64,000 nucleotides of DNA from Natronosalvus halobius (GCF_024138145.1 NZ_CP099997.1:806001-870000), one strand, 5' to 3'; positions 26,046-35,876 are shown, counted from the stretch's first letter. Translations and numbers: made by a program. The notes: generated from the letters alone by a model not told the origin.

Positions 26046-26075
26046 CAGATGCGTTCCCTAATAGGGGCACACTCG

Positions 26076-26759
26076 CTACCGTTCGACCGCCACGTCCACA
26101 GACGAAGGGAGTGAGACGGCGAGCGCATTGCTGGTCAGGTTACCGGTCGCGCGACGCAACCGTTCGGAAACGGCGTTCGTCGAGATGCCGAGCGCCTCCG
26201 ACAGGTCCTCGATCTGCGCCTCGCGAGGAACCTCGAAGTATCCCATCCGAAGCGCGGTCACGAGCGCCTCCCGCTGTTCGGGCGTCAGGTCGTACTCGCG
26301 CTCTTTTGGTGCGGAGCCAGGGTACATCCGCTGGAGTTCGAACGCGTAGCCCTGCTCGTGGAAGAACGTCTGGAACTCCTCGAGTGCCTCTCGGTCGACG
26401 AACTGGAGTTTGAGGTACCAGGTGCCGTCTGCGGCTTCCGCCTCCTGCATAACGCCGTGGCGGTCGACGATCTGGTCCACCAGTTCCTGGACGGGTTCGG
26501 CCCAGTCGACGTTGAAGTAGTGGACGTTCGAGTCCGAGTCGAGGAGGGTGAGGTCGTCGACGGAAGGATCGTTTCGAAGCGTCGTCTCCAGGGTCTCCAG
26601 GCCGTCCTCGTCCGAGGCCACCCACAGAAACGGCATCACCCACTCTCTGCTGTGGGTCGCGAGGCGTTCGACCTCCACGGTCGCGTCCGTGAGGGTTTCG
26701 AGCGTGTGCTCGAGCGCGAACGCGCCCGCAGGAACCGTAAATTCGGTGATAACGCTCAT
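26076..26759 (-). CDS. HTH-10 (Bat-type) transcription regulator
   Basis: A 227-residue regulator. Residues 1-150 form the bacterio-opsin-activator N-terminal sensory domain (VITEFTVPAGAFALEHTL ...), and the C-terminal 60 residues are the HTH-10 motif LTPEQREALVTALRMGYFEVP ... GISTNAVSERLRRA. Such proteins regulate haloarchaeal genes with the general factors TBP and TFB. The C-terminal half is similar in layout to the output domain of the stressosome regulator at 17751. It is divergent from an Lrp-family gene, so the two may share a control region. Targets unknown. Confidence 0.88.
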   Translation of the reverse strand: MSVITEFTVPAGAFALEHTLETLTDATVEVERLATHSREWVMPFLWVASDEDGLETLETTLRNDPSVDDLTLLDSDSNVHYFNVDWAEPVQELVDQIVDRHGVMQEAEAADGTWYLKLQFVDREALEEFQTFFHEQGYAFELQRMYPGSAPKEREYDLTPEQREALVTALRMGYFEVPREAQIEDLSEALGISTNAVSERLRRATGNLTSNALAVSLPSSVDVAVER

Positions 26760-26858
26760 ACGACAAGTCTCGGGTGGACAACCATAAACAGGCCGACATT
26801 GGTCGGACCGGGACGCAGATGTACAAAGAATTTTGACGACCTGACGTGCATCGATAGT

Positions 26859-27323
26859 ATGAACCTCGACGACACTGATCGGGCGATCCTCCGGATTCTA
26901 CAGGAAAACGCCCGAACGCCGTTCAGCGAAATCGCCCGCCAGATCGACATGTCGAGCGCGACCGTTCACGACCGGGTCAATCGGCTCGAGGAGGCGGGCG
27001 TCATCGAGGGCTACCACGCGAAGGTCGAGCCGAAGGCGATCGGTCTCGGCATCTCAGCGCTCGTCGGTCTGCGGGTCGAACAGGGGCGCGAACAGGATAC
27101 CCTCGAACGACTAACCGACATCGAAGGGGTCCAGGAGGTCCACCTCACGACCGGCGAGTGGGACGTCATGATGCGCGTCTACGCCGCCGACGCGGACGCC
27201 CTGCGCGAGTTGATGTTCAACCAGATCGCGCAGATGGACGGCTTTTCGCGTTCGCAGACCATGGTCATTCTCGGGACGACGTACGACAGCCAGGAGCTGC
27301 CAATTTCGCCGGAGCAGAACTGA
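26859..27323 (+). CDS. Lrp/AsnC-family transcription regulator
   Basis: A 154-residue regulator. The N-terminal HTH reads [18 protein letters not shown] and [18 protein letters not shown], and the C-terminal ligand-binding domain has [20 protein letters not shown]. Such proteins respond to amino acids or related metabolites and act as dimers or octamers. The ATG at 26859 gives the standard N-terminus; the longer frame from 26358 on this strand includes antisense sequence of the neighbouring gene. It is divergent from the HTH-10 regulator, so coordinated or mutual control is possible. Confidence 0.93.
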   Translation: MNLDDTDRAILRILQENARTPFSEIARQIDMSSATVHDRVNRLEEAGVIEGYHAKVEPKAIGLGISALVGLRVEQGREQDTLERLTDIEGVQEVHLTTGEWDVMMRVYAADADALRELMFNQIAQMDGFSRSQTMVILGTTYDSQELPISPEQN

Positions 27324-27397
27324 CGCCGTCCAGATCGTCCCTCGCTCGCGCAACAAAAACCGGAAACGGTAAGCGACGACCACACCGGTGTGGTGGT

Positions 27398-28513
27398 ATG
27401 GAAGCGTACGTCGACCGCTACGGCGCAGGACGAATCTGGCTAGCGGTCGTGGGATCGCTCGTCGCGTTGATCACGCTAGCGGCAGTGGTGTTCCCGCACC
27501 GAGTCGCCGCCGAAATCCTCTGGCACTACTACTGGGGTCCAGTCGCCGCCGACGCCCAGAACTACGGCTGCATCGCCTGGAACGGCGGTTCGCCGACCGA
27601 GTGCGGGCCGAACACGACCGGACCGGAGGCCAGCCCCGGCTATACCTGGCAGTCATACGCGGGGTACATTCCGACGCTCGTGCTCATGCTCGTCGGGATC
27701 ATCCTCCTGATCAAGCGCCTCGAGATCGATCGCTACCGCGCGGGCTTCTACGGCCTGTTTCCGTTCATGCTGTTCGGCGGGGCGCTGCGCGTCGTCGAGG
27801 ACGCCAACGTTCGAGCGCTCGTCGAGACCGGCGAGATGCCCATCGGGCTCCCCTGGGTGGCCGCCCTCATCAGTCCGTTCATCTACGGAACCGTCTTCCT
27901 GGTCGCGTTGTTTGCCGTCGTCGTCTCGGTCTGGCTCGATCGAAGCGGATACGTCTCGGGCTACGAGTACCCGCTCGCTGGGATCGGGACGGCTGCACTG
28001 ACGGTGACGGTGGCCTACCTCGGCTACTTCGCGGCGACCCACGAACTGGCGAGTTTTTACCCACTCATCCCGCTCATAACGCTCGTCGGGGCGACCGTCG
28101 TCACCGCCATCACCTACGGGGCGATCACGCGATTCGCGCCCGACCTCAACCGGGGAACCGGGTTCATGGGGGCGGTCGTCATCTGGGCGCACAGCGTCGA
28201 CGGCATCGCTAACGTCATCGGCCTCGACTGGGCCAGCGCGTTCGGCCTCGGGTACAGTCCGAAACACCCGGTCAACGAGTGGATCGTCACCACGACCGAA
28301 GCGGTATTCCCGGCGTCCGTCGTCGACGTGATCGGCGCAGCGTGGCCGTTCCTCATCGTCAAAGTCGTCGCCGCCGTCTTCATCATCTGGGTGTTCGACG
28401 AGTCGATCTTCGAGGAGAGTCCCCGGTACGCCATCTTGCTGTTGATAACGGTGGTTGCCGTCGGTCTCGGGCCGGGAACGCGGGACATGCTGCGAGCGAC
28501 GTTCGGGATCTAA
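27398..28513 (+). CDS. DUF63-family polytopic membrane protein
   Basis: A 371-residue protein with about eight hydrophobic segments, including [19 protein letters not shown] near the N-terminus and [17 protein letters not shown] at the C-terminus. The motifs [17 protein letters not shown] and [29 protein letters not shown] are typical of the archaeal DUF63 family. Function is not established. Start at the ATG of [11 protein letters not shown]. It is flanked by an Lrp gene and a convergent TrmB gene, with no operon partner. Confidence 0.8.
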   Translation: MEAYVDRYGAGRIWLAVVGSLVALITLAAVVFPHRVAAEILWHYYWGPVAADAQNYGCIAWNGGSPTECGPNTTGPEASPGYTWQSYAGYIPTLVLMLVGIILLIKRLEIDRYRAGFYGLFPFMLFGGALRVVEDANVRALVETGEMPIGLPWVAALISPFIYGTVFLVALFAVVVSVWLDRSGYVSGYEYPLAGIGTAALTVTVAYLGYFAATHELASFYPLIPLITLVGATVVTAITYGAITRFAPDLNRGTGFMGAVVIWAHSVDGIANVIGLDWASAFGLGYSPKHPVNEWIVTTTEAVFPASVVDVIGAAWPFLIVKVVAAVFIIWVFDESIFEESPRYAILLLITVVAVGLGPGTRDMLRATFGI

Positions 28514-28547
28514 TCCCTGCGGGTAGTTCGTTTGACGTGTGATCGGG

Positions 28548-29333
28548 TCAGTATCCTGGTCCCGTCCGCCGCCAGCGCTCGTCGAAATTCGAGGCGAGGT
28601 CGGTGGCAATTCCATCGTCCCGGAAGTTGACGACGGCGAGGAGGTCGTCGGCGTGAACCGGATCGAGGACCTCGACGCAGACCTCCCGCTCGTCGATGAC
28701 GATGAACCGCTGGTGCGGGACGGTCTCCGTTCGACGAATACGCAACCCGGAATCGAGCAACCGCGCGAGCGGCGGTGAGCACGGATCGAACTCGGTCGCG
28801 AGTAGTCGAACGTCGATTCCGTCGTCGAGACAGGCCTCGAGCCGTGTGACGAACGCATCACGGATCTCCGACCGGAACGCGACCGTGTCGACGTAGATAC
28901 GGATCTCGATGGCCGCCGATCCGAAGCGCTCGACCAGGAGGTCGCGGGCGGCGACGTCGTGGAACGCGCTGGTCGCGAACTGCTCGGTCTGTACCTCCTC
29001 GGCGAGCGCCGTCAGGCTCCGGCGGGCGCTCGAGGCCGTCCGTTCGTACTCGCCGCGTTTCGTCTCGAGTTCGTTTCGACGGCGCCCGAGGACGCGATCG
29101 ATCGCCATCGACGGTTCGACGTGGGCGTACGTTCGGGGGCGGCCGTCGTCCGCTCTGACGAGCGATCGGTCCGCGAGGGAGTTGAGCACGTCGTAGATCC
29201 GCCCGATCGGAACGTCTGCCTCGGTCGCCACGTCGTCGGCCGTCATCACGCCGTTCTCTACGAGGGCAACGTACACTCGAGCCTCGTAACTCGAGAGCCC
29301 CAGCGTCGTCAACTCGTCGACGTACTCGTCCAT
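28548..29333 (-). CDS. TrmB-family transcription regulator
   Basis: A 261-residue regulator. The N-terminal winged helix reads LTTLGLSSYEARVYVALVENG and PIGRIYDVLNSLADRSLV, followed by a coiled helix (VLGRRRNELETKRGEYERT) and a C-terminal effector domain (FGSAAIEIRIYVDTVAFRSE). TrmB proteins control sugar transport and metabolism genes in archaea. A TATA-like CCTAAG lies about 36-41 bp upstream of the ATG at 29333, which is why I prefer it to an in-frame ATG at 29354. It is divergent from nop5. Confidence 0.85.
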   Translation of the reverse strand: MDEYVDELTTLGLSSYEARVYVALVENGVMTADDVATEADVPIGRIYDVLNSLADRSLVRADDGRPRTYAHVEPSMAIDRVLGRRRNELETKRGEYERTASSARRSLTALAEEVQTEQFATSAFHDVAARDLLVERFGSAAIEIRIYVDTVAFRSEIRDAFVTRLEACLDDGIDVRLLATEFDPCSPPLARLLDSGLRIRRTETVPHQRFIVIDEREVCVEVLDPVHADDLLAVVNFRDDGIATDLASNFDERWRRTGPGY

Positions 29334-29573
29334 GTGAACATTCGTGACGTTCATCCTCGGATGACTTAGGGGTTGCGTTCGCCAGAATCTCAACGAAAAA
29401 TGCGTTCAACACGGTTTAGGTCGGTTAGGAGGAGACCCGGGTCTTTCGCCCAACGCCAGGCGACGGGTGCGAACGGTTCACTCGGCACAGTGACCATACA
29501 CGAACCGCTCGACGGACGTCGACCGCGCCGACGAGTTGAAAGAGTTAATCGGAACCGCCCGAAAGAGGAACGC

Positions 29574-30422
29574 ATGAGTGGCGACGGGTGGTTCGTCGAC
29601 GGCGATTTCGAGGCGTCTCGAGCGCGGATTCGGACCGGAACGGCCGCCGAACCGGCGGACTGGCCGACCGAGGCGGTGGAAGCGGGGTTCGCCGCCGACC
29701 GGTCGGCGTACTACGACGCGCTCCAGGAGGCGACCGTCGAGGCGACGACGGCGGCCGTCAGGGAACGCGAACGAGCCGACGACCAGCAGCTGGTCCACGC
29801 GATCAGGGCGCTCGACGACTGTCGGCGAACGGCGAACGAACTCGCCGAACGGCTCGCCGAGTGGGCGGGGACGGTCGACCCCGATGCCGGGTCGGGAATC
29901 GAGTACGCGCGGTCGCTGACCGGGAACGAGACGGCCAGGGAAGACGTGGGGGCACCAATCCAGTCGCTGGCCGCCCGCGTCACCGACCTGGCGGACGAGG
30001 CCGATTCCCTCGAGGCGTACGTCGAGCGTCGGGCACCGACCGTCGCCCCCAACCTCTCGGCGCTCGCCGGACCGTTGCTCGCCGCCAGGTTGCTCTCGCT
30101 GGCTGGCAGTCTCGAGACGCTAGCGAAGAAACCCTCCGGGACCGTTCAGGTGCTCGGCGCCGAGGAGGCCCTGTTCGCCCACCTTCGCGGCCACGCCTCC
30201 TCGCCCAAACACGGAATCATCTTCACTCACGAGGCCGTCCGCGGGACCCGCCTCCAGGACCGCGGCTCGGCCGCCCGCGCCCTCGCCGGGAAGCTCACTA
30301 TCGCAGCCCGGATCGACCACTACTCCGGGGACTATCGCCCGGAACTCGAGGCCGAACTCGCCGAGCGGATCGAGACGATTCGGGCTCGAGCCGAGAACGA
30401 CGGAGGTGACGACGATGAGTGA
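29574..30422 (+). CDS. nop5: Nop5/Nop56-family C/D box sRNP core protein
   Basis: A 282-residue protein. The C-terminal Nop domain is clear: APTVAPNLSALAGPLLAARLL, VQVLGAEEALFAHLRGHA and PKHGIIFTHEAVRG. The N-terminus is a small acidic domain and a coiled coil. In archaea Nop5 bridges L7Ae-bound C/D guide RNA and fibrillarin to direct 2'-O-methylation of rRNA and tRNA. It is short for the family and lacks a basic C-terminal tail. The stop overlaps the start of the fibrillarin gene by 8 bp, so the two are co-translated. Confidence 0.92.
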   Translation: MSGDGWFVDGDFEASRARIRTGTAAEPADWPTEAVEAGFAADRSAYYDALQEATVEATTAAVRERERADDQQLVHAIRALDDCRRTANELAERLAEWAGTVDPDAGSGIEYARSLTGNETAREDVGAPIQSLAARVTDLADEADSLEAYVERRAPTVAPNLSALAGPLLAARLLSLAGSLETLAKKPSGTVQVLGAEEALFAHLRGHASSPKHGIIFTHEAVRGTRLQDRGSAARALAGKLTIAARIDHYSGDYRPELEAELAERIETIRARAENDGGDDDE

Positions 30423-31068
30423 GGGATCGTCGCCATCGCTTCCCGAGGGCGTGGAACGCCGCGAAATCAGCGGCCGAGAACGACTCGCAACGCGCGGCGA
30501 ACCCGTCTACGGCGAGCCGACTGACGGCCCATGGCGGGCGTGGGATCCGTCCAGGTCGAAACTCGGCGCGATGCTCGAGTTGGGCATGGATACGGGCCTC
30601 GAAGGTGGTGAGACCGTCCTCTACCTGGGGGCGGCCAGCGGCACCACGGTGAGCCACGTCGCCGATTTCTCCGGCCCGACCTACGCCGTCGAGTTCGCGC
30701 CCCGCCCGACGCGGGATTTGCTCGAGGCTGCCGCATCCCGTCCGCGGCTCTTTCCGCTGTTGAAGGACGCTCGCAAACCCGAGACCTACGCCCACGTCGT
30801 CGAATCGAACGTCGACGTCGTCGTCCAGGACGTCGCTACCCGCGGGCAGGCCGACGTCGCCGTGCGAAATCGCCAATTTTTGGACGAGGACGGGCGGCTC
30901 CTCCTCGCGGTGAAAGCCCGGAGCGAGGACGTGACCGCGGATCCCGACGCGGTGTTCGAACGGGTTCGCGAGGAACTCGAGGAGTCCTACGAGGTGCTCG
31001 ATGTGCGACGCCTGGACGCGTTTCACGTCGATCACCTGGGAGTCGTTGCACGGCCGCGGTTGGAGTGA
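30415..31068 (+). CDS. flpA: Fibrillarin-like rRNA/tRNA 2'-O-methyltransferase
   Basis: A 217-residue fibrillarin. The SAM-binding motif is [17 protein letters not shown], with [17 protein letters not shown] and [15 protein letters not shown] following, and [20 protein letters not shown] as the catalytic region. It methylates the ribose 2'-OH under guidance by C/D box RNAs and Nop5. A ribosome-binding site GGAGGTGA at 30402-30409 sits 6 bp before the ATG at 30415, which decides this start over one at 30406. The gene overlaps nop5. A tandem repeat begins 2 bp past its stop. Confidence 0.94.
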   Translation: MSEGSSPSLPEGVERREISGRERLATRGEPVYGEPTDGPWRAWDPSRSKLGAMLELGMDTGLEGGETVLYLGAASGTTVSHVADFSGPTYAVEFAPRPTRDLLEAAASRPRLFPLLKDARKPETYAHVVESNVDVVVQDVATRGQADVAVRNRQFLDEDGRLLLAVKARSEDVTADPDAVFERVREELEESYEVLDVRRLDAFHVDHLGVVARPRLE

Positions 31069-31070
31069 CT

Positions 31071-31236
31071 GAAGTGGCTGGTCTGGCCGAAGTGACCGAA
31101 GTGGCTGGTCTGGCCGAAGTGACCGAAGTGGCCGGTGTGAGCGGAGTGGCTAGTGTAGCCAAAGTGGCCGGTATGGCCGAAGTGGCCGGAGTGGCCGAGG
31201 TAACCAAAGCGATCAGATGTAACCGAAGCGACCGAA
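31071..31236. repeat. 27-bp minisatellite with degenerate continuation
   Basis: Two perfect copies of a 27-bp unit (GAAGTGGCTGGTCTGGCCGA...) lie at 31071-31097 and 31098-31124, followed by degenerate GAAGTGGCC-type 9-bp units to about 31236. It starts just past the flpA stop and ends before the gshA promoter. It is not part of a gene; frames through it give artificial VAGLAEVTE-type peptides. Confidence 0.8.
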
Positions 31237-31300
31237 CGACTTCCAGCACCTCCCGACGGATTCGGACGCGAAGCCCCCCTGGCGTGCCGACTCCAAACGG

Positions 31301-31307
31301 TATTTAC
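31301..31307 (+). promoter_or_regulatory. TATA-like box for gshA
   Basis: TATTTAC lies 25-31 bp before the ATG at 31332, which supports that start over one at 31314. Confidence 0.5.
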
Positions 31308-31331
31308 TACCGGATGGAGAACAGTCGGGCA

Positions 31332-32417
31332 ATGGAACGCGGGTCGCCGGAATCGTTCACGCGAATGGGGACGCTGGGGATCGAAGAGGAGTACTTCGTC
31401 GTCGACGACCGCGGGCGCCCGACGAGTGGCAGCGACGAACTGGTGTACGAACACGAGCCTCCAGACGTACTCGAGGACCGCCTCGACCACGAACTCTTCA
31501 AGTTCGTCATCGAGACACAGACACCGCTAATCGAGCACCCGTCACAGGCCGAAGACGCCTTGCTCGAGGTGCGTCGAGCGCTTCTCGAGCACGCCCACGA
31601 CCACGGCTTTCAGATTGCCGCCGCCGGCCTCCACCCGCTCGCGCGCTGGCGCGAACTCGAGCACGCAGAGAAGCCTCGCTATCGATCGCAACTGGATCGC
31701 ATCCAGTACACACAACACCGGAATACGACCGCCGGCGTCCACGTCCACGTCGGCGTCGACGACGCGGACAAGGCGGTGTGGATCGCCAACGAACTGCGCT
31801 GGTACGTCCCGATCATGCTCGCGCTGTCGGCGAACTCGCCGTTCTGGGACGGGTTCGACACCGGTTTACACTCCGCTCGAGCCAAGATCTTCGAGGGACT
31901 GCCGAACACTGGTATGCCGACGTACTTCGAGGACTTCGCGGCCTTCGACGCCTACGAACGGCGGATGCTGGAGACCGACTCGATCGAGGACCGCGGCGAA
32001 CTCTGGTTCGATGTGCGCCCTCACACGGGCCACGGCACGGTCGAAATTCGTACGCCGGACGGCCAGGCCGACCCCGACGTGGTGATGGCGTTTGTCGAGT
32101 ACACCCACGCGCTCGTGAAAAGTCTCGCCGAGGCCTACGAGGACGGCGACCCTGGCACTGCACGACGTCACCGGCGCGAACTGCTCGACGAGAACAAGTG
32201 GCGGGCGATCCGCCACGGCCACGACGCCGCGTTCATCGACCGCAACCTGGAGGGAACAGTCTCGCTCGGCGAACTGGTCGACCAGGAGAGTGAGCGACTC
32301 GGCATCGACGGCATCCAACGGGTGTACGACCGCGAAAGTGGCGCCGAGCGACAGCGACGAATTCGCGAGGAGGAGGGCGTGGACGCCCTCTGTGAGTCGT
32401 TGCTGGTCGAAGCCTGA
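31332..32417 (+). CDS. gshA: Glutamate-cysteine ligase (gamma-glutamylcysteine synthesis)
   Basis: A 361-residue GCS2-family ligase. [56 protein letters not shown], and [15 protein letters not shown] carry the conserved residues of the glutamate/ATP site. It joins glutamate and cysteine; haloarchaea accumulate gamma-glutamylcysteine as their main thiol in place of glutathione, which is known from Haloferax and Halobacterium. Starts at 31332 by promoter spacing; a second in-frame ATG at 31364 is possible. The neighbours are flpA upstream and a divergent-strand methyltransferase downstream. Confidence 0.9.
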   Translation: MERGSPESFTRMGTLGIEEEYFVVDDRGRPTSGSDELVYEHEPPDVLEDRLDHELFKFVIETQTPLIEHPSQAEDALLEVRRALLEHAHDHGFQIAAAGLHPLARWRELEHAEKPRYRSQLDRIQYTQHRNTTAGVHVHVGVDDADKAVWIANELRWYVPIMLALSANSPFWDGFDTGLHSARAKIFEGLPNTGMPTYFEDFAAFDAYERRMLETDSIEDRGELWFDVRPHTGHGTVEIRTPDGQADPDVVMAFVEYTHALVKSLAEAYEDGDPGTARRHRRELLDENKWRAIRHGHDAAFIDRNLEGTVSLGELVDQESERLGIDGIQRVYDRESGAERQRRIREEEGVDALCESLLVEA

Positions 32418-32566
32418 CCGGACTCGAGTGCTGAACCCAAAGTGAGAACGAACCGGCGTCGGTCGATTCTGGAGGGCCCTCATACCGCGCTCGCTTCGAT
32501 CGAGACGCCGTACAGCTACCCTCGACCCAGACACGGGAACGATTCGAGACTAGTGGTTCTGGGTGA

Positions 32567-33370
32567 TTACGCCACCGTCGCCTTCGTGAGCAGATACTCC
32601 ATCGGGACGCAGTTGCGGTGGTCGTCGAAGTACCGCCCGATCGTCTCGACCGTCTCGTCACGGAGCGCAGGACGGTCTGCCTGGTCGATGGGCTCGAGGG
32701 CGACGATGAACAGTCCGGACTCGGTCGTCGCGCTCTCCCAGTAGTGCTCTGGTGAAAGAGCGGGAATCAGCACCGAGGCAGTTTCGAACGTAATCTCGTC
32801 GACCCCACTGCCAATCCGGTCGCGTACGACGGCGGAATCGCCCCACAGTGACGGTGGGTCCGGGGCGTTCGGATTCGGAGGAAGATACTCGCGAACCACG
32901 GCACCCATCGCGGGGACGACACTCGAGGGTGTCCAGGAGGTGAACCCGACGGTCCCGCTCGAACGCGTGACGCGAAGCAGTTCGCGTGCGGCGTCGTCGG
33001 GCGGCTCTGCAAACATGTGGCCGACACAGGAGAGCGTCACGTCGAACGTATCGTCGTCGAACGGTAGGTCTGTCGCGGTCCCTTCGTGCCACTCGACGTC
33101 GACGTCGGCGATCGTCGCGTTCTCTCGAGCCACCTCGAGCATCGTCGGAACGAGGTCGAGACCGGTCACGGTCGCCCCGCGTCTGGCGGCGGTGAGGGCG
33201 ACGTTTCCCGTTCCACACGCAACGTCGAGGACGGTTTCGCCCTCGGTGACGGCAGTGGATTCGACGAGGTGAGCCGCCATCGATAGGAAGTGTGGCGCGA
33301 TGTCTGGATAGGAGCCCAACGACCACACGCGCATCGCTCGTTCCTCCGGGGGTGGCGGTTCCGTAGTCAT
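32567..33370 (-). CDS. SAM-dependent class I methyltransferase
   Basis: A 267-residue methyltransferase. The SAM motif is VLDVACGTGNVALTAARRGA, with VTGLDLVPTMLEVARENA and FDVTLSCVGHMFAEPPDD as motifs II and IV. The layout resembles UbiE/menaquinone-type and related small-molecule methyltransferases (Methyltransf_11). No substrate can be assigned. The N-terminus TTEPPPPEERAMRVW is proline-rich. It is divergent from the winged-helix gene. Confidence 0.85.
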   Translation of the reverse strand: MTTEPPPPEERAMRVWSLGSYPDIAPHFLSMAAHLVESTAVTEGETVLDVACGTGNVALTAARRGATVTGLDLVPTMLEVARENATIADVDVEWHEGTATDLPFDDDTFDVTLSCVGHMFAEPPDDAARELLRVTRSSGTVGFTSWTPSSVVPAMGAVVREYLPPNPNAPDPPSLWGDSAVVRDRIGSGVDEITFETASVLIPALSPEHYWESATTESGLFIVALEPIDQADRPALRDETVETIGRYFDDHRNCVPMEYLLTKATVA

Positions 33371-33450
33371 ACCCGATATATGTTCCTTGGTAGCATAGAT
33401 CTATGCCTCGAGTAGACGGAGTCTCGAGCCGGTGCCAATACCCCACAAAC

Positions 33451-33457
33451 GTTTAAC
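33451..33457 (+). promoter_or_regulatory. TATA-like box for the winged-helix gene
   Basis: GTTTAAC lies 35-41 bp before the ATG at 33492, giving a short leader of about ten bases. Confidence 0.4.
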
Positions 33458-33491
33458 ACCGCCGTCATCGTTGTCCTAGCCGAGAGGACAC

Positions 33492-34145
33492 ATGACTTCT
33501 GACAATACCGATGAGCGTCGGGTACCCGACGAATCCGACGCCCATCCCGAGGCGGGCGAGGGCGAGGCGACCGACGCGTCGCCACGGGGCTCGTCGGCGT
33601 CACCTGGCGATACAGCCCGGACCGAAGCGGGCACCCCGGATCGGACGAAGACCGCCGACGAGGTCGACCAGCGAATCGTCGACCTCCTCTCCTGGATTCT
33701 CGACACCGAGACCCGGGCGAAGATTTACATCCACCTGCTGGCCAATCCAGGGAGCACGTCGGAGGAAGTGTCTCGAGGGACGGGGCTGTACCCGAGTACG
33801 GTTCGCGAGGCACTGGCGGAACTGCACGGCGAAGACCGCGTTAGCCGACAGAAACGGGCGAGTGGTGGCGCCGGCAACAATCCCTACGAGTACACGGCGA
33901 TCCAGCCGAGCGAACTCGTAGGCGGCGTCCTCGATCAGGTCCAGCGCGAACTCAACACGATATTCACCCTCGATCGACTCCTCGACCGCGAGAAGATGAA
34001 CGACGAAACGGTGTCTAAGCCCGTAACAATTGTCGTCGACGACTCGAATGACTTCCACGATTCGAGCGGGTCAAGCGCCTCCAACGACTCCAACGATCTG
34101 ACCGACTCAAACGAGTTCACAGACAAAACGGAACGCGAGAAATAG
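33492..34145 (+). CDS. Winged-helix DNA-binding protein with disordered tails
   Basis: A 217-residue protein. A polar, disordered N-terminus (1-50) precedes a winged helix at about 65-135: VDLLSWILDTETRAKIYIHLL, TSEEVSRGTGLYPSTVREAL and NPYEYTAIQPSELV. A helix follows (VLDQVQRELNTIFTLDRLL), then a Ser/Asn/Asp-rich tail. The HTH most resembles TrmB/ArsR-like archaeal regulators. After the TAG stop the same frame stays open for 38 acidic, coding-like codons to 34262, so the gene may once have been longer. Targets unknown. Confidence 0.78.
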   Translation: MTSDNTDERRVPDESDAHPEAGEGEATDASPRGSSASPGDTARTEAGTPDRTKTADEVDQRIVDLLSWILDTETRAKIYIHLLANPGSTSEEVSRGTGLYPSTVREALAELHGEDRVSRQKRASGGAGNNPYEYTAIQPSELVGGVLDQVQRELNTIFTLDRLLDREKMNDETVSKPVTIVVDDSNDFHDSSGSSASNDSNDLTDSNEFTDKTEREK

Positions 34146-34582
34146 GGCTCGAGTTCTGACGACGAACGCAACCAGGACGGCGACGAACTCGAGGAGCTCG
34201 ACGGCAATTCGAGCGGTGCGGATCCGAGGAACGATCGAGGGCGAGTCGGCGAGCGGGAGTGACGGGGCGCGATACCGTTTCTTCCGCGGCTTACCGTTCA
34301 CTTCGCTCATCGTTCACTTCGCTCATCGTTCACTTCGCTCATCGTTCACTTCGCTCATCGTTCACTTCGCTCATCGTTCACTTCGCTCATCGTTCACTTC
34401 GCTCATCGTTCACTTCGCTCATCGTTCACTTCGCTCATCGTTCACTTCGCTCATCGTTCACTTCGCTCATCGTTCACCTCTCTCGTCGTGCGCCCGAATT
34501 TCGTGGACTCGAGTTCCGGCTCTCGAGTTCCTGAATTCCCGTCTCACAATCTATTTCAGTCTGATCCCGGTACAATCCCGTG
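34146..34582. other. Intergenic region with a 16-bp tandem array before the phosphate permease
   Basis: The first part (34146-34262) is an open acidic frame that continues the winged-helix gene past its stop. The middle holds the 16-bp array. The end (34489-34582) contains the promoter region of the permease gene, with TATTTCAG near 34553. Confidence 0.5.
34297..34488. repeat. 16-bp tandem repeat array, 11 perfect copies
   Basis: The unit TTCACTTCGCTCATCG is repeated without any change eleven times (34297-34472), followed by one degenerate copy to 34488. There are no spacers, so it is not CRISPR. It ends about 95 bp before the phosphate permease. Perfect identity suggests recent slippage or recombination; a regulatory role is possible. 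Confidence 0.95.
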
Positions 34583-35749
34583 ATGCTCTCTGCCGTGTTA
34601 GTCGTCGGCGTCGTCGCTTCGTTGTTCGTCGGGTTCAACATCGGCGGATCGTCGACGGGGATCGCCTGGGGGCCCGCCGTCGGTGCTGGACTGCTCAAGA
34701 AAACGACCGCCGCAGCGCTGATGACGTTCTTCGTCTTCCTGGGCGGGTGGACGGTCGGCCGAAACGTGATGGACACGCTCAGCGAAGGAATCATCACGAC
34801 CGAAATCAGCCTCACGGCCGGCGTCGCCGTGCTCTTCTTCATCGGCTTCGGGATCCTCGTAGCGAACGTCTTCGGGGTCCCCGTCCCCACCTCGATGACC
34901 ACTGTCGGAGCCATCGCCGGCCTCGGGCTGGCGACGGACACGCTCAATTTCGCGACGATCGGCGAAATCGTGACCTGGTGGATCGTCACCCCGGTCGTCG
35001 GCCTCTGGGTCGGGGCAGTGCTCGGCCGCTACGTCTACCCGGAACTCAATCAGCGGTACGCGATCCGGAATACGCCGGGTCCGTTGCTCGCCCTCGACCG
35101 GAGCGGCAATTTCCCGAAACCCGCCCTCGGGCCGAACACAACCCGGCAGGAACTGGCCGGAACGGTTGTCGTCTTCGTCGTCGGCTGTTACATGGCGTTC
35201 AGCGCCGGCGCCAGCAACGTTCCGAACGCCGTCGCCCCGCTCGTCAGCAGTAACGCTATTCCGGACAACACCGCGATCATCATCGCCACGGTCGCGATTG
35301 GAATCGGTGGCTTTACCATCGCGAGACGGACGATGGAGTCAGTGGGGAGCGAACTCAGTGACATACCGCTGCTGGCGGCCCTGATCGTGATGCTTACGGC
35401 CTCGACGATCACGACGACGCTCTCGTACATGGGCATCCCGATCAGCCTCGTCATGGGATCGGTGATGACCATCGTCGGCCTCGGCTGGGGGCGAGCAACG
35501 CGTCCGATCGCCGCCCGAGACGTTATTCGCGGAGACACCGACGTCGAAATCGAGATGGGCGCGTTGACCGCAGAACCGCAGGCGCCGGTGACGAAAATCG
35601 GCGAACGTGAGCCCCCTGAGGTGTTGAACGCGAGCGATCTGTTCAATCCGCGAGCGATCATGAAGTACGTCTCGATGTGGATCATCGGGCCGTCGCTCGC
35701 GACGATTCTCTCCTATCTGTTCTTCGTCCTGGTTCCGATTAGTACCTAA
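34583..35749 (+). CDS. PiT-family inorganic phosphate permease
   Basis: A 388-residue membrane protein with about nine hydrophobic segments. The two PiT half-signatures are visible: FVGFNIGGSSTGIAWGPAVGAG near the N-terminus and MAFSAGASNVPNAVAPLVSS near residue 215. The cytoplasmic loop around residues 320-350 is polar. Such proteins import phosphate with sodium or protons. The frame opens with GTG at 34580 next to ATG at 34583; the ATG is preferred. UspA, 128 bp downstream on the same strand but with its own promoter, is a common neighbour in haloarchaea. Confidence 0.92.
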   Translation: MLSAVLVVGVVASLFVGFNIGGSSTGIAWGPAVGAGLLKKTTAAALMTFFVFLGGWTVGRNVMDTLSEGIITTEISLTAGVAVLFFIGFGILVANVFGVPVPTSMTTVGAIAGLGLATDTLNFATIGEIVTWWIVTPVVGLWVGAVLGRYVYPELNQRYAIRNTPGPLLALDRSGNFPKPALGPNTTRQELAGTVVVFVVGCYMAFSAGASNVPNAVAPLVSSNAIPDNTAIIIATVAIGIGGFTIARRTMESVGSELSDIPLLAALIVMLTASTITTTLSYMGIPISLVMGSVMTIVGLGWGRATRPIAARDVIRGDTDVEIEMGALTAEPQAPVTKIGEREPPEVLNASDLFNPRAIMKYVSMWIIGPSLATILSYLFFVLVPIST

Positions 35750-35844
35750 TCACCTCCGTCCCGCGATTAGCACCTGATGGCGTTCGGCTCCCCAACTATC
35801 GGCCAGTACCGACCCAACGTCGTCGCTCACTCGAACGCAGGCGC

Positions 35845-35851
35845 CTTTTAT
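35845..35851 (+). promoter_or_regulatory. TATA-like box for the UspA gene
   Basis: CTTTTAT lies 26-32 bp before the ATG at 35877, matching a leaderless transcript. Confidence 0.5.
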
Positions 35852-35876
35852 CCGGGTTCTCACCGTAGACACCAGC

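Noticed and set aside
31065-31331. N-terminal extension of gshA through the minisatellite
   Set aside because: The frame is open but consists of repeat-encoded peptide, and the promoter lies downstream of it.
34297-34488. CRISPR-like repeat array
   Set aside because: The units are directly adjacent with no spacers and are only 16 bp.
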